In this document: piece by piece, positions 7,478-14,350 of the stretch | Layout of the letters: each line of letters begins with the position of its first letter | Position numbering within the stretch: position 1 is the stretch's first letter | Assembly: GCA_052273845.1 (NCBI GenBank) | Contig: DAVZHM010000030.1 | Span: 1 to 20,073 of the forward strand | Length of the DNA stretch: 20,073 nt | Origin: Fimenecus sp052273845 | Lineage (GTDB): Bacteria; Bacillota; Clostridia; Oscillospirales; Acutalibacteraceae | Reading direction: 5' to 3' | The notes under the pieces: generated by a model | Databases searched by the model: none | Seen by the model: only the letters and a program-made list of their open reading frames with translations | Told to the model about the DNA's origin: nothing | Program-made: the position numbers and the translations under genes

Positions 7478-8595
7478 TCGTCGTCATCCACAGCCACATC
7501 AATCTTGGCACGCGCCGCCGCCTTGGTGGTAACCACCGGCTTATAGGCAATCGGTTCGTCGGCGGGGTCCACAGATTTTTTGTCGGCTTTTTCGGGTGCT
7601 TCGGCAACGGTAGCGGCAAGTCCCTCACGCACTTGTTTTTCGATTTCGGCGCAAAGTTTTTCATCGGTGCGAAGCAGGTTTTTGACGTTATCTCTACCCT
7701 GCCCCAAGCGTTCGCCGTTGTAAGAGAACCACGCGCCGCTTTTTTTGACGACGTTCAAATTCACGGCGGCGTCCAGCACCTCGCCGACGCGGGAAATGCC
7801 CTCGCCGTACATAATGTCAAATTCGGCGGTCTTAAAGGGCGGTGCAACCTTGTTTTTGACAATCTTGACTTTGGTGCGCGAGCCGATAAACTCCCCACCC
7901 GTGCCCTTTAAGGATTCCACGCGGCGCACGTCAATACGCATTGTGGAATAGAATTTCAGCGCACGGCCGCCGGTGGTGACTTCGGGATTGCCGTAGACTA
8001 CGCCGACTTTTTCACGCAATTGGTTGATGAAAATAATTACGGTATTGGATTTGGAAATAACGCCGGTCAGTTTGCGAAGTGCCTGCGACATCAAACGCGC
8101 GTGCAAGCCCACGTGGCTGTCGCCCATATCACCGTCGATTTCGGCTCGGGGCACAAGCGCGGCAACGGAGTCCACAACGATGACATCCAACGCGCCCGAA
8201 CGCGCAAGTGCTTCCACGATTTCGAGCGCCTGTTCGCCGTTGTCGGGTTGAGAAACCAACAGAGAATCGACATCTACGCCCAATTTTTCAGCATACACGG
8301 GGTCAAGTGCGTGCTCGGCATCGACAAACGCTGCGTCGCCGCCTTTCTTTTGCGCCTCGGCGACCACATGGAGCGCCAAGGTGGTTTTACCGGAGGATTC
8401 CGGCCCGTAGATTTCAATAATTCTGCCTTTGGGAAGCCCGCCGATACCCGTAGCAATATCCAAAGAAAGCGAGCCGGTGGGAATCGCTTCCACATTCAAA
8501 GCCTTGCTTTCGCCCAAGCGCATAATTGCGCCTGCGCCGTATTTTTTTTCGATTTGCGTAAGGGCGGTTTCGAGCGCCTTGTTTTTCTCTGCCAT
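7474..8595 (-). CDS. recA: Recombinase RecA
   Basis: 373 residues. It forms ATP-dependent filaments on single-stranded DNA for homologous recombination and SOS activation (LexA self-cleavage). The start at 8595 (MAEKNKALETAL) has GGAGGA 10 bases upstream; the longer frame to 8622 crosses the SOS box and is not used. Walker A GPESSGKTT spans 64-72, the Walker B region VIVVDSVAALVP follows, and the INQLREKVGV and GGRALKFYS signatures are present. The C-terminal tail is long and variable, with an acidic end (VDDDE). The gene has its own sigma-A promoter and an SOS box in the leader. It heads the recA-recX-rimO-pgsA unit; the often-neighbouring cinA is not here. Confidence 0.99.
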   Translation of the reverse strand: MAEKNKALETALTQIEKKYGAGAIMRLGESKALNVEAIPTGSLSLDIATGIGGLPKGRIIEIYGPESSGKTTLALHVVAEAQKKGGDAAFVDAEHALDPVYAEKLGVDVDSLLVSQPDNGEQALEIVEALARSGALDVIVVDSVAALVPRAEIDGDMGDSHVGLHARLMSQALRKLTGVISKSNTVIIFINQLREKVGVVYGNPEVTTGGRALKFYSTMRIDVRRVESLKGTGGEFIGSRTKVKIVKNKVAPPFKTAEFDIMYGEGISRVGEVLDAAVNLNVVKKSGAWFSYNGERLGQGRDNVKNLLRTDEKLCAEIEKQVREGLAATVAEAPEKADKKSVDPADEPIAYKPVVTTKAAARAKIDVAVDDDE

Positions 8596-8615
8596 AGTTT
8601 CCGTTTCCTCCGAAT

Positions 8616-8629
8616 CGTACAAATGTTCG
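8616..8629 (-). promoter_or_regulatory. SOS box (LexA operator) of recA
   Basis: The minus strand reads CGAACATTTGTACG, one base away from the Bacillota LexA consensus CGAACATATGTTCG in each of two positions, keeping the GAAC-N4-GT core. It lies directly after the predicted start of transcription and 20 bases before the recA start codon, where a bound repressor would block transcription. This predicts DNA-damage induction of recA and the overlapping recX, rimO and pgsA. Confidence 0.8.
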
Positions 8630-8637
8630 TTAAGTGG

Positions 8638-8666
8638 ATTATATAATAAACCGAAATAAAATGCAA
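8638..8666 (-). promoter_or_regulatory. recA promoter
   Basis: On the minus strand, TTGCAT (8661-8666), a 17-base spacer and a perfect TATAAT (8638-8643). Transcription would start near 8631, just ahead of the SOS box. Confidence 0.85.
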
Positions 8667-8755
8667 TAGTTTTTTCAAATTTTTATGCGAAGTTCCGGCT
8701 AAGTCCCGAAAAACGGATGTTTTTACAAAAAAACTCGAAAAATTCAAAAAAATGC

Positions 8756-8784
8756 TTGCAATTCATTGGGATTTCTGTTAATAT
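8756..8784 (+). promoter_or_regulatory. rpmB promoter
   Basis: TTGCAA (8756-8761), a 17-base spacer and TAATAT (8779-8784). The start site is predicted near 8791, leaving a 29-base leader before the rpmB ATG. It is divergent from the recA promoter, with about 90 AT-rich bases between the two. Confidence 0.8.
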
Positions 8785-8819
8785 ATTGGCTGTTACTGAA
8801 CAAAGGGAGGTGCCACGTA

Positions 8820-9008
8820 ATGGCTAAATGTGAATTCTGCGGTAAAGATGTCGCGTTCGGCATCAAAGTTTCTCACTCGCACAGACGTTCTAACAGAACT
8901 TGGAAGCCCAATGTAAAAAGAGTGAAAGCGATTGTAAACGGCTCTCCTAAAAGAGTGTACGCTTGCACGCGTTGCCTGCGTTCGGGTAAGGTTACCCGCG
9001 CGGTCTGA
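8820..9008 (+). CDS. rpmB: 50S ribosomal protein L28
   Basis: 62 residues, a basic protein of the large ribosomal subunit. The start at 8820 (MAKCEFCGKDVAFG) has GGGAGGTG about 8 bases upstream; the longer frame to 8766 crosses the promoter. It opens with Cys4-x2-Cys7 and has Cys49-x2-Cys52 (ACTRCLRSG), so it is the zinc-binding form of L28. The central block SHSHRRSNRTWKPN is typical. It is a single-gene transcript with its own promoter and two hairpins after it. It is one of only three plus-strand genes that are complete here. Confidence 0.97.
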   Translation: MAKCEFCGKDVAFGIKVSHSHRRSNRTWKPNVKRVKAIVNGSPKRVYACTRCLRSGKVTRAV

Positions 9009-9032
9009 TTGTAAACAATCGAAAAGATTTAA

Positions 9033-9058
9033 CGCTCACCGTAAGGTGAGCGTTTTTT
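9033..9058 (+). terminator. rpmB terminator
   Basis: An 8-base perfect stem, CGCTCACC (9033-9040) and GGTGAGCG (9045-9052), with a GTAA tetraloop followed by six T residues. It lies 24 bases after the rpmB stop. Confidence 0.95.
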
Positions 9059-9075
9059 CGTTTTATGTGGGTTTT

Positions 9076-9102
9076 ACGGGCGCGTAATACGCGCCCGTTT
9101 TT
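9076..9102 (+). terminator. Second hairpin between convergent rpmB and GPH transporter genes
   Basis: A perfect 10-base palindrome, ACGGGCGCGT (9076-9085) and ACGCGCCCGT (9089-9098), with a 3-base loop. Four T residues follow on the plus strand and none on the minus strand. It may be a backup terminator for rpmB. The convergent transporter gene has no better terminator of its own, so it may use this GC-rich hairpin from the other side. Confidence 0.65.
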
Positions 9103-9122
9103 AGGTTTTATTTTGTAGGGAA

Positions 9123-10637
9123 TTACGCGTCGATGGTGATGCCTTCGGCTTTGCGTTTTTCGGCAAGCTCGGTTAAAATCCGTTCTTTTTCCTTGCCCGA
9201 AATTTTGTAGAAGAACATCGGAATGGCGCACAGAAGCAGGCTGACACCCGGCACAATAGACACAAGCGAGAACATCGCGAAACGCTGATTTGCCGCAAAG
9301 TCGGTTGCCGCCATCACGGCGGTGGAACTGAGCATTTTGTCGGGTTCAAGACCGATAAACATATACATTAAGACAATGCCCGAAGTGGCAAGCGCGTTGC
9401 CGAGTTTGTTGACAAAGCCTTGGCAAGCCGAACCCAAACCGTTGTCCCTGAATCCTGTTTTCAATTCCATATAGTCGAGGCAATCGCCGATCATCGCATA
9501 CGAAATGACATTGAGCACGCCCAAGGGAATGCAGGAAATAAGGATAAACGGAATACAAATATACAAATTCATTGTAAACCAACCGATGAGCGTGGTAAAA
9601 ATGCTTGCCACAAAGCCAAGAAGGCAAGTAACAATGACCATTTTTTTATAGTCAAATTTCTTCATCAGCACCGGCATAAAGAGCATTGCGCCGAACATAC
9701 CGACAATCGCGCACACCTGAAAAATCGTTTTGACCGAGGAAACGCTCGCGTCAATTGCCGCCACGCGCTCCGCTTCGCTTAAAGAGGCAAGGTCGGGGCC
9801 GATATAAAACGCATAACGCGCGACATGCACCGCTGCCGCCTGTATCATATATCTGCCGCTGGAAAGCACACCCATTAAGATGACAAGCATCAGCGGTTTG
9901 CATTTGAAAATACGCGAAAGTTGCGACGGTTCGCCCGGCTGCGGTTTGCGGTCGGGAATTACCACGCGTTCTTTTACTTTAAAATACGAACGGGCATACA
10001 ACACCATACCGATGGCAACGGTAACCACCGCCATCAAGAGATATTTGATTTTGTTATATTCCAAGCCGTCGGAAGTCCCGAGGATTTTCGGTAGTGTAAG
10101 GCCAATCACCAAGAAAAGTACTTCCGGCACCGCCGAACCGACACCGTTAAAGGTTCTGCCCAACGAAATTACGGAGCCGCGTTCTTCGGCGTTCGGCGTC
10201 AGGACATTCGGAAGACTCCAAAACGGCACATCCGCCACGGTGTAAATCATACCCCATGCCACATATACTACCGCAGAATAAATCATCAACTGCGTTTTGG
10301 GCAGATTGGGACTTGAATACATCAACACGGTAAGCACGGCAATCGGCAAAGAGGCGTACAAAATATATGGTTTCATTTTGCCCCGCTTTGTGGTGCGGCG
10401 GTCCACGATAATGCCCATCAGCGGGTCGTTAATCGCATCCCACAACCGCGCCAAAAGCATTAAAAGCAACACGAACATCGGAGCCAACTGCAACACATTA
10501 AGGTAGTAGTCGCTGATGTAACTGGACATCATTGCATAAATCATACCCTGCCCCATTGCGGCGACGCAAAATGACAGCGATTCGTTTCGCGGCACAACAT
10601 ACCCTGCGTGCGGGTTGCCTTTCGACTTTGCGTTCAT
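9123..10637 (-). CDS. GPH/MelB-type cation-coupled sugar symporter (MFS)
   Basis: 504 residues with about twelve hydrophobic segments, of the glycoside-pentoside-hexuronide:cation symporter family (MFS_2). Typical are LLARLWDAINDPLMGIIVDR (61-80, matching the MelB helix-2 Asp/Asn-Asp-Pro motif) with RTTKRGKMKPYI after it, and DCLDYMELKTGFRDNG (385-400), the conserved loop near helices 10-11. Family members import a sugar or glycoside with H+, Na+ or Li+. The substrate cannot be read here, and no glycosidase or sugar regulator is next to it. GGGAGG sits 6-7 bases before the ATG, and a promoter precedes it, so it is probably transcribed alone. An insertion of about 20 residues (281-300, rich in Ala, Ser and Glu) lies between two membrane segments. 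Confidence 0.92.
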   Translation of the reverse strand: MNAKSKGNPHAGYVVPRNESLSFCVAAMGQGMIYAMMSSYISDYYLNVLQLAPMFVLLLMLLARLWDAINDPLMGIIVDRRTTKRGKMKPYILYASLPIAVLTVLMYSSPNLPKTQLMIYSAVVYVAWGMIYTVADVPFWSLPNVLTPNAEERGSVISLGRTFNGVGSAVPEVLFLVIGLTLPKILGTSDGLEYNKIKYLLMAVVTVAIGMVLYARSYFKVKERVVIPDRKPQPGEPSQLSRIFKCKPLMLVILMGVLSSGRYMIQAAAVHVARYAFYIGPDLASLSEAERVAAIDASVSSVKTIFQVCAIVGMFGAMLFMPVLMKKFDYKKMVIVTCLLGFVASIFTTLIGWFTMNLYICIPFILISCIPLGVLNVISYAMIGDCLDYMELKTGFRDNGLGSACQGFVNKLGNALATSGIVLMYMFIGLEPDKMLSSTAVMAATDFAANQRFAMFSLVSIVPGVSLLLCAIPMFFYKISGKEKERILTELAEKRKAEGITIDA

Positions 10638-10666
10638 AACAAGCCTCCCTTTGCCATTCTATGGAA

Positions 10667-10695
10667 AGCATACCATAAAACTTTGCTTTCGTAAA
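10667..10695 (-). promoter_or_regulatory. Promoter of the GPH symporter
   Basis: On the minus strand, TTTACG (10690-10695), a 17-base spacer and TATGCT (10667-10672) preceded by TGG, which makes an extended -10. It lies about 30 bases before the start codon and just after the upstream terminator. No clear operator was seen. Confidence 0.55.
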
Positions 10696-10716
10696 GTACG
10701 GATTTTGTAAAAAATA

Positions 10717-10748
10717 CAGGGCATATGCCAAAGTCGGCACACGCCCTG
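10717..10748 (-). terminator. Terminator of the ABC transporter operon
   Basis: The arms 10717-10729 and 10736-10748 pair over 13 positions with two G-U pairs, and a TATTTTTT run follows on the minus strand. It is 26 bases after the permease stop. The plus-strand side also has a T run, so it could work both ways. Confidence 0.88.
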
Positions 10749-10773
10749 AATTTTTTACAGATTGAAACTTTGT

Positions 10774-13317
10774 TTACCAATAAAAGCTTTCCGATGTTTT
10801 GTTCTTTTCGATTTCGGCTTTTGCGCTTTCCGGCATTTTGTCCGCGTGGACATACGCCTTTGCGTGCATACCGTCGCTGTATTCCAAAATCACAATATAA
10901 TCGTTCGGGTTCAGTTTTGCACGCGTTACGGTATTTTGGTAAATGGCTTGCATTTGCGCCGCATCCGTCGTTTTGTAAACGGTGGGTTTATCCGCCGCGC
11001 TGAAACTCTCCCAGTTGCCTGTAAATTCGGCGTAATTGTCGGTCAAACTGCTCGTCGCAAGGAATTCACAGCCAAAATTCATCCTGACTTCAATGCGGTT
11101 TGCAATATAGTCGTGACGGAAGCGTTCCGCCACCTTTACGCCGTAAATTGCTTTGAGGGTTCTGTCCGTGCACATTTCATCAAAATAACCAACCGTTTTC
11201 AAAAATTCCACGGTTTTGGTCATATCGGATGTGATGCAGAAATCGGGCAAATTTTGGAAGAGTTCTTTGCCGGCAAACTCGAATTCTTCCGCCCCTTCGC
11301 CGTTTGTGCCGACTACTTGGTCCGCAACAGATTCTTCTCCTGTGTATACGCCGGTCACGCCCTCATTCCAAATCATGGTTTGCTCGTCTTCGGGTTCCTC
11401 GGATTCGAGAAGTCCGAAGGTAATGACCCCCAAAGTATTTTCAGGGTTATAGTGATTTTCTGCCGTTTGCGCCGACAAATCCGCATACAAACAGTCACGC
11501 AAGGTCTGCCGCTGTTCAGCGGTCAATTCCATAACGGTTTCCGTGGTCATCGTTTTGTTGTAAAGGCGAATATCTTCACTTTCGCGCACCGCTTGCAAAT
11601 ACAGATATTCTCTGTACGCCTGCCAATTCGCCGCCTCTGCCACTCTGCCGTTGGAATCGGCAGTTGTCTTCGGACGTTCGACGGGCTTCAACGGGTCCTT
11701 GAAAATCTTATTGAGTTCGCTTTGCCGATATTCGGTTTTGTCCCGTTGCTGTAAAGCGGTCACAATTTCTTCGGACACGCCGTAATAATTTCGCAACACT
11801 TCTTTGCCGCTTTTCAGCGTGTAGGCAATGCGTACGCAAATCGGATAGATACCGTTAAAATTCTCCGAAAGCGGCGTGGCTTCGGTTCTGCCCGCTTCGA
11901 CCAACTGTTTGTGAATCCCGCGGACAAATTCAATATCTTTTTCGCTTGTGTAATTGCCTACAGGCAACGGATTAGAACTTTTGAGGCCCGAAATAGAATA
12001 AACATTCGTATTGAGAGTTGTGCTTTGATAATCGCTAAACGGCATACTGATTTTTACCGAAGCGACATCTGCCGTTTCGGGGATTTTGTTGGCAACTCCG
12101 AAATATCCCGTAAAGAAGAATGTGAAAATCAGCACGAGCAACACCAGTTGCACGCCAAGCGCGGGTAAATCTTTTACGAATTGCTTGAAGTTACGCAGTA
12201 ACAAAAGACTTAACACCGCGTAGATAACCACAAACACCACCGCGCCGACAAGCAACGCAATCGCTGTACCTTTAGTCCGTAAAAGGTCGTACGCCTTCGC
12301 AAAGCCGTAAATGCCGACCACAAAGATGCCGATGAAATTGAGCACCTTGTTTTTGCCGATGAATCCGCCGATTTCCGCCTTTCTGCGTTCATAGAAGAAC
12401 ACGCCCAAAGCGAACAGCGCCGCGGTAACAAGCAACCAAATAATCGGCACAAGGAAATCGGGCGTCACCCAAGAAATCGTTTTTCCGCCGTGGTCAATAT
12501 CCTGTAATTTGCCGCCCGCCGAGCCTTGTGAATAGGTATACAAGCCGTTTGAAATGTAACGAAGCGGATTAAACGATGCGTATTTTTTGGCAAGCGTCAC
12601 TTGAAGCGTTTCGCCCACATAGTTGGATTCCGGTACAAAATCACTGCCCAACGGCGTGCCGAGCACGAGATTCTGAATGAAAACCTGCAAACTTGTGAGC
12701 AGCATTTGGGGAAGCAACAGCAAAATGCCCGAGAACAGCACGCCCTCAAACGCCGTGCCGACCGTTGCAAACACGGTGGCGGTCAGCGTGTAGGAGAACG
12801 CCACAAGGGAAAACATACCAATCAGCAAATAGAAAAATGATGTAAACAGGTATTTGTTCGCGCCGAGCACCGCCAAATTGATAAACAGCGCCACGAGCAT
12901 CGGTACAAGCACCGATAAGCCGACCAAGGTAAGCCCCGAAAGATATTTCGCCGTGAACAGCCTTGCGCGTTTAATGCCGAGGCTGTAATAGACATTGACC
13001 GTCTTTTTGCCCGTGATAAAGCGGAAAGTCGCAATGCCCATTAAAAGCCCGATGCCGAGCAAAGCCGCAATCGCCAAATAACGGGAATAAGCCATATCGG
13101 CGGAAAACAGGAACGAATATTGCTCTTTAAAGTTGATTTTTGTCAACTGCCCTGTTTTTGCATTGAGGGATGTTTTTTGCCGAAATACCATAATCGGCGT
13201 CCAGCAGAAGCAGAAGAACATCAAAACCGCGTTAATCGTGGCAAACAGCGCGTTGTCACGCAACCCTGTGCGGTACGCATAGCCGAAGTTATTTTGCAAA
13301 GATTTGGGTGAAGTCAT
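10774..13317 (-). CDS. ABC transporter permease, large, with big C-terminal extracytoplasmic domain
   Basis: 847 residues from the ATG at 13317, chosen because GGAGGG lies 8 bases upstream within the ATPase gene; the ATG at 13338 has no such site. About nine hydrophobic segments are visible (near 24-45, 80-98, 124-150, 159-181, 191-215, 289-308, 328-345, 351-374, 387-406). The membrane part has ABC-2-like features, such as a GIKRARLFTAKYLSG coupling-type region (114-128) and FFYERRKAEIGG (307-318). Residues 407-847 form a soluble, charged domain with no recognised motif, probably outside the membrane. It overlaps the ATPase gene by 29 bases. It resembles YtrC/YtrD-type or DUF6449-containing permeases of Clostridia, but at this length may combine both. 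The substrate is unknown. Export or sensing of cell-envelope-active compounds is possible by analogy only. Confidence 0.8.
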   Translation of the reverse strand: MTSPKSLQNNFGYAYRTGLRDNALFATINAVLMFFCFCWTPIMVFRQKTSLNAKTGQLTKINFKEQYSFLFSADMAYSRYLAIAALLGIGLLMGIATFRFITGKKTVNVYYSLGIKRARLFTAKYLSGLTLVGLSVLVPMLVALFINLAVLGANKYLFTSFFYLLIGMFSLVAFSYTLTATVFATVGTAFEGVLFSGILLLLPQMLLTSLQVFIQNLVLGTPLGSDFVPESNYVGETLQVTLAKKYASFNPLRYISNGLYTYSQGSAGGKLQDIDHGGKTISWVTPDFLVPIIWLLVTAALFALGVFFYERRKAEIGGFIGKNKVLNFIGIFVVGIYGFAKAYDLLRTKGTAIALLVGAVVFVVIYAVLSLLLLRNFKQFVKDLPALGVQLVLLVLIFTFFFTGYFGVANKIPETADVASVKISMPFSDYQSTTLNTNVYSISGLKSSNPLPVGNYTSEKDIEFVRGIHKQLVEAGRTEATPLSENFNGIYPICVRIAYTLKSGKEVLRNYYGVSEEIVTALQQRDKTEYRQSELNKIFKDPLKPVERPKTTADSNGRVAEAANWQAYREYLYLQAVRESEDIRLYNKTMTTETVMELTAEQRQTLRDCLYADLSAQTAENHYNPENTLGVITFGLLESEEPEDEQTMIWNEGVTGVYTGEESVADQVVGTNGEGAEEFEFAGKELFQNLPDFCITSDMTKTVEFLKTVGYFDEMCTDRTLKAIYGVKVAERFRHDYIANRIEVRMNFGCEFLATSSLTDNYAEFTGNWESFSAADKPTVYKTTDAAQMQAIYQNTVTRAKLNPNDYIVILEYSDGMHAKAYVHADKMPESAKAEIEKNKTSESFYW

Positions 13318-14197
13318 AATCCGTTCCCTCCATTTCATCCAAAAATACTTCTTCTAACGACAGCGGCATACTCTCGACCATTGCGGGAGACAGCGCGCCC
13401 AGTTTTCGCGCAGTTTCTTTTTCGTCGCCCTTAACGGTAATCAGTACCATTTTGCCGTCCTTCTTATACGATTTTACATCAATGCCCAAAGCGCGGATTT
13501 GCGCTTCGGTAACATCTTGTGGGAATACCAAACGGAATTTGGCGCGGTTTTCGCTCAATTCCGAAATGGACGAGTCAAGCACCAGCTTTTTGCCGTTGAT
13601 AAGCCCGAAATGGTCGCAAAGACCTTCGAGTTCGTGCAGGTCATGCGAAGAAACGATAATCGACGCATTTTTCTCCTGCATATATTCGTTAATCATATTT
13701 TTTATCAACGCGCGTTTGGCGGGGTCTAAGCCGTCAAAGGTTTCGTCAAACAGCATAAAGGACGGCTGTGTGGCAAATCCCAACACAATTTCCGCCTGCC
13801 GCTGCATACCTTTCGAGAAGCCGTTTAAACGCGCTTTGGTATCGAGCCCGAATACCTCTGCCAATTTGTGAAAAGTGTCAAAACTGAAATTGGGATAATA
13901 GCCGTTATAAAACTTCGCCATTTTTTCCATATTGGCATAGGGTTGAAAATAAATATCGTCAGGCACATAAAACATATGCTGTTTCATCAATTCGTTGTCG
14001 AACGCGTCTTCTCCGTCGAGCAGCACCCTGCCGCTTTCCGCTTTATATACGCCCGTTATCGTTTTCAAAAGCGTGGTTTTGCCCGCGCCGTTGTAGCCGA
14101 TAAGCCCATACAAAGAGCCGTCGCCGACGGTGAAAGAAATATCGCTGATTGCCGTAAAAGAGCCAAACTTTTTGGTTACGCCCTGAACTTCAATCAT
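13289..14197 (-). CDS. ABC transporter ATP-binding protein, YtrB-like
   Basis: 302 residues. The start at 14197 (MIEVQGVTKKFG) has AGGAGG 7 bases upstream; the longer frame to 14329 runs through promoter and operator. Walker A GYNGAGKTT is at 34-42 and the signature is GFSKGMQRQ (126-134) in place of LSGGQ. Walker B is FMLFDET (148-153, Asp151, Glu152) and the H-loop His185 is in VSSHDLHELEGL. The Q-loop position reads MFYVPDD (75-81), without the usual glutamine, as in several YtrB-type ATPases. The last 90 residues form a C-terminal extension after the nucleotide-binding domain. It powers the permease encoded by the overlapping next gene. No GntR regulator, the usual partner of ytr operons, is encoded in the window. 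Confidence 0.93.
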   Translation of the reverse strand: MIEVQGVTKKFGSFTAISDISFTVGDGSLYGLIGYNGAGKTTLLKTITGVYKAESGRVLLDGEDAFDNELMKQHMFYVPDDIYFQPYANMEKMAKFYNGYYPNFSFDTFHKLAEVFGLDTKARLNGFSKGMQRQAEIVLGFATQPSFMLFDETFDGLDPAKRALIKNMINEYMQEKNASIIVSSHDLHELEGLCDHFGLINGKKLVLDSSISELSENRAKFRLVFPQDVTEAQIRALGIDVKSYKKDGKMVLITVKGDEKETARKLGALSPAMVESMPLSLEEVFLDEMEGTDYDFTQIFAK

Positions 14198-14226
14198 AGA
14201 ATAACCTCCTTTTGCCACAATTTGTG

Positions 14227-14244
14227 GTGTACTTACAAGTCCAC
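14227..14244. promoter_or_regulatory. Operator-like palindrome at the ABC operon promoter
   Basis: An 18-base inverted repeat, plus strand GTGTACTTACAAGTCCAC, of the form GTG-N-ACTT-N2-AAGT-N-CAC. It touches the last two bases of the -10 element and covers the start of transcription, the place for a repressor. The likely binder is a GntR/YtrA-type or other dimeric regulator encoded elsewhere; its identity is inference. Confidence 0.6.
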
Positions 14245-14272
14245 TATACCCGATTTGGAACCCGCTTGTCAA
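14243..14272 (-). promoter_or_regulatory. Promoter of the ABC transporter operon
   Basis: On the minus strand, a perfect TTGACA (14267-14272), an 18-base spacer and TATAGT (14243-14248). It lies between the mtaB terminator and the ATPase gene, and a palindrome overlaps its downstream edge. Confidence 0.85.
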
Positions 14273-14273
14273 C

Positions 14274-14312
14274 AAAAAGTACCGCATTGTTACTTTCTTG
14301 TAAGAATGCGGT
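14274..14312 (-). terminator. mtaB terminator
   Basis: ACCGCATTGTTAC (14281-14293) and GTAAGAATGCGGT (14300-14312) pair in 12 of 13 positions around a 6-base loop, followed on the minus strand by ACTTTTTGTT. It is 39 bases after the mtaB stop and just ahead of the ABC promoter. Confidence 0.9.
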
Positions 14313-14350
14313 GTTTGTTTCTGCAACATTATTAACTTTTTTGTAAGAAT

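Noticed and set aside
8020..8646. 208-codon open frame on the plus strand opposite recA
   Set aside because: It lies opposite conserved RecA motifs and crosses the recA promoter and SOS box; no start site supports it.
9076..9098. Perfect 10-base palindrome as a protein-binding site or integration site
   Set aside because: Its place between convergent genes, GC-rich stem, 3-base loop and trailing T residues make a transcription terminator the simpler reading.
10762..11754. 330-codon open frame on the plus strand opposite the ABC permease
   Set aside because: It is antisense to a gene with a good start, operon position and terminator. Its protein shows no membrane or enzyme pattern that would support it.
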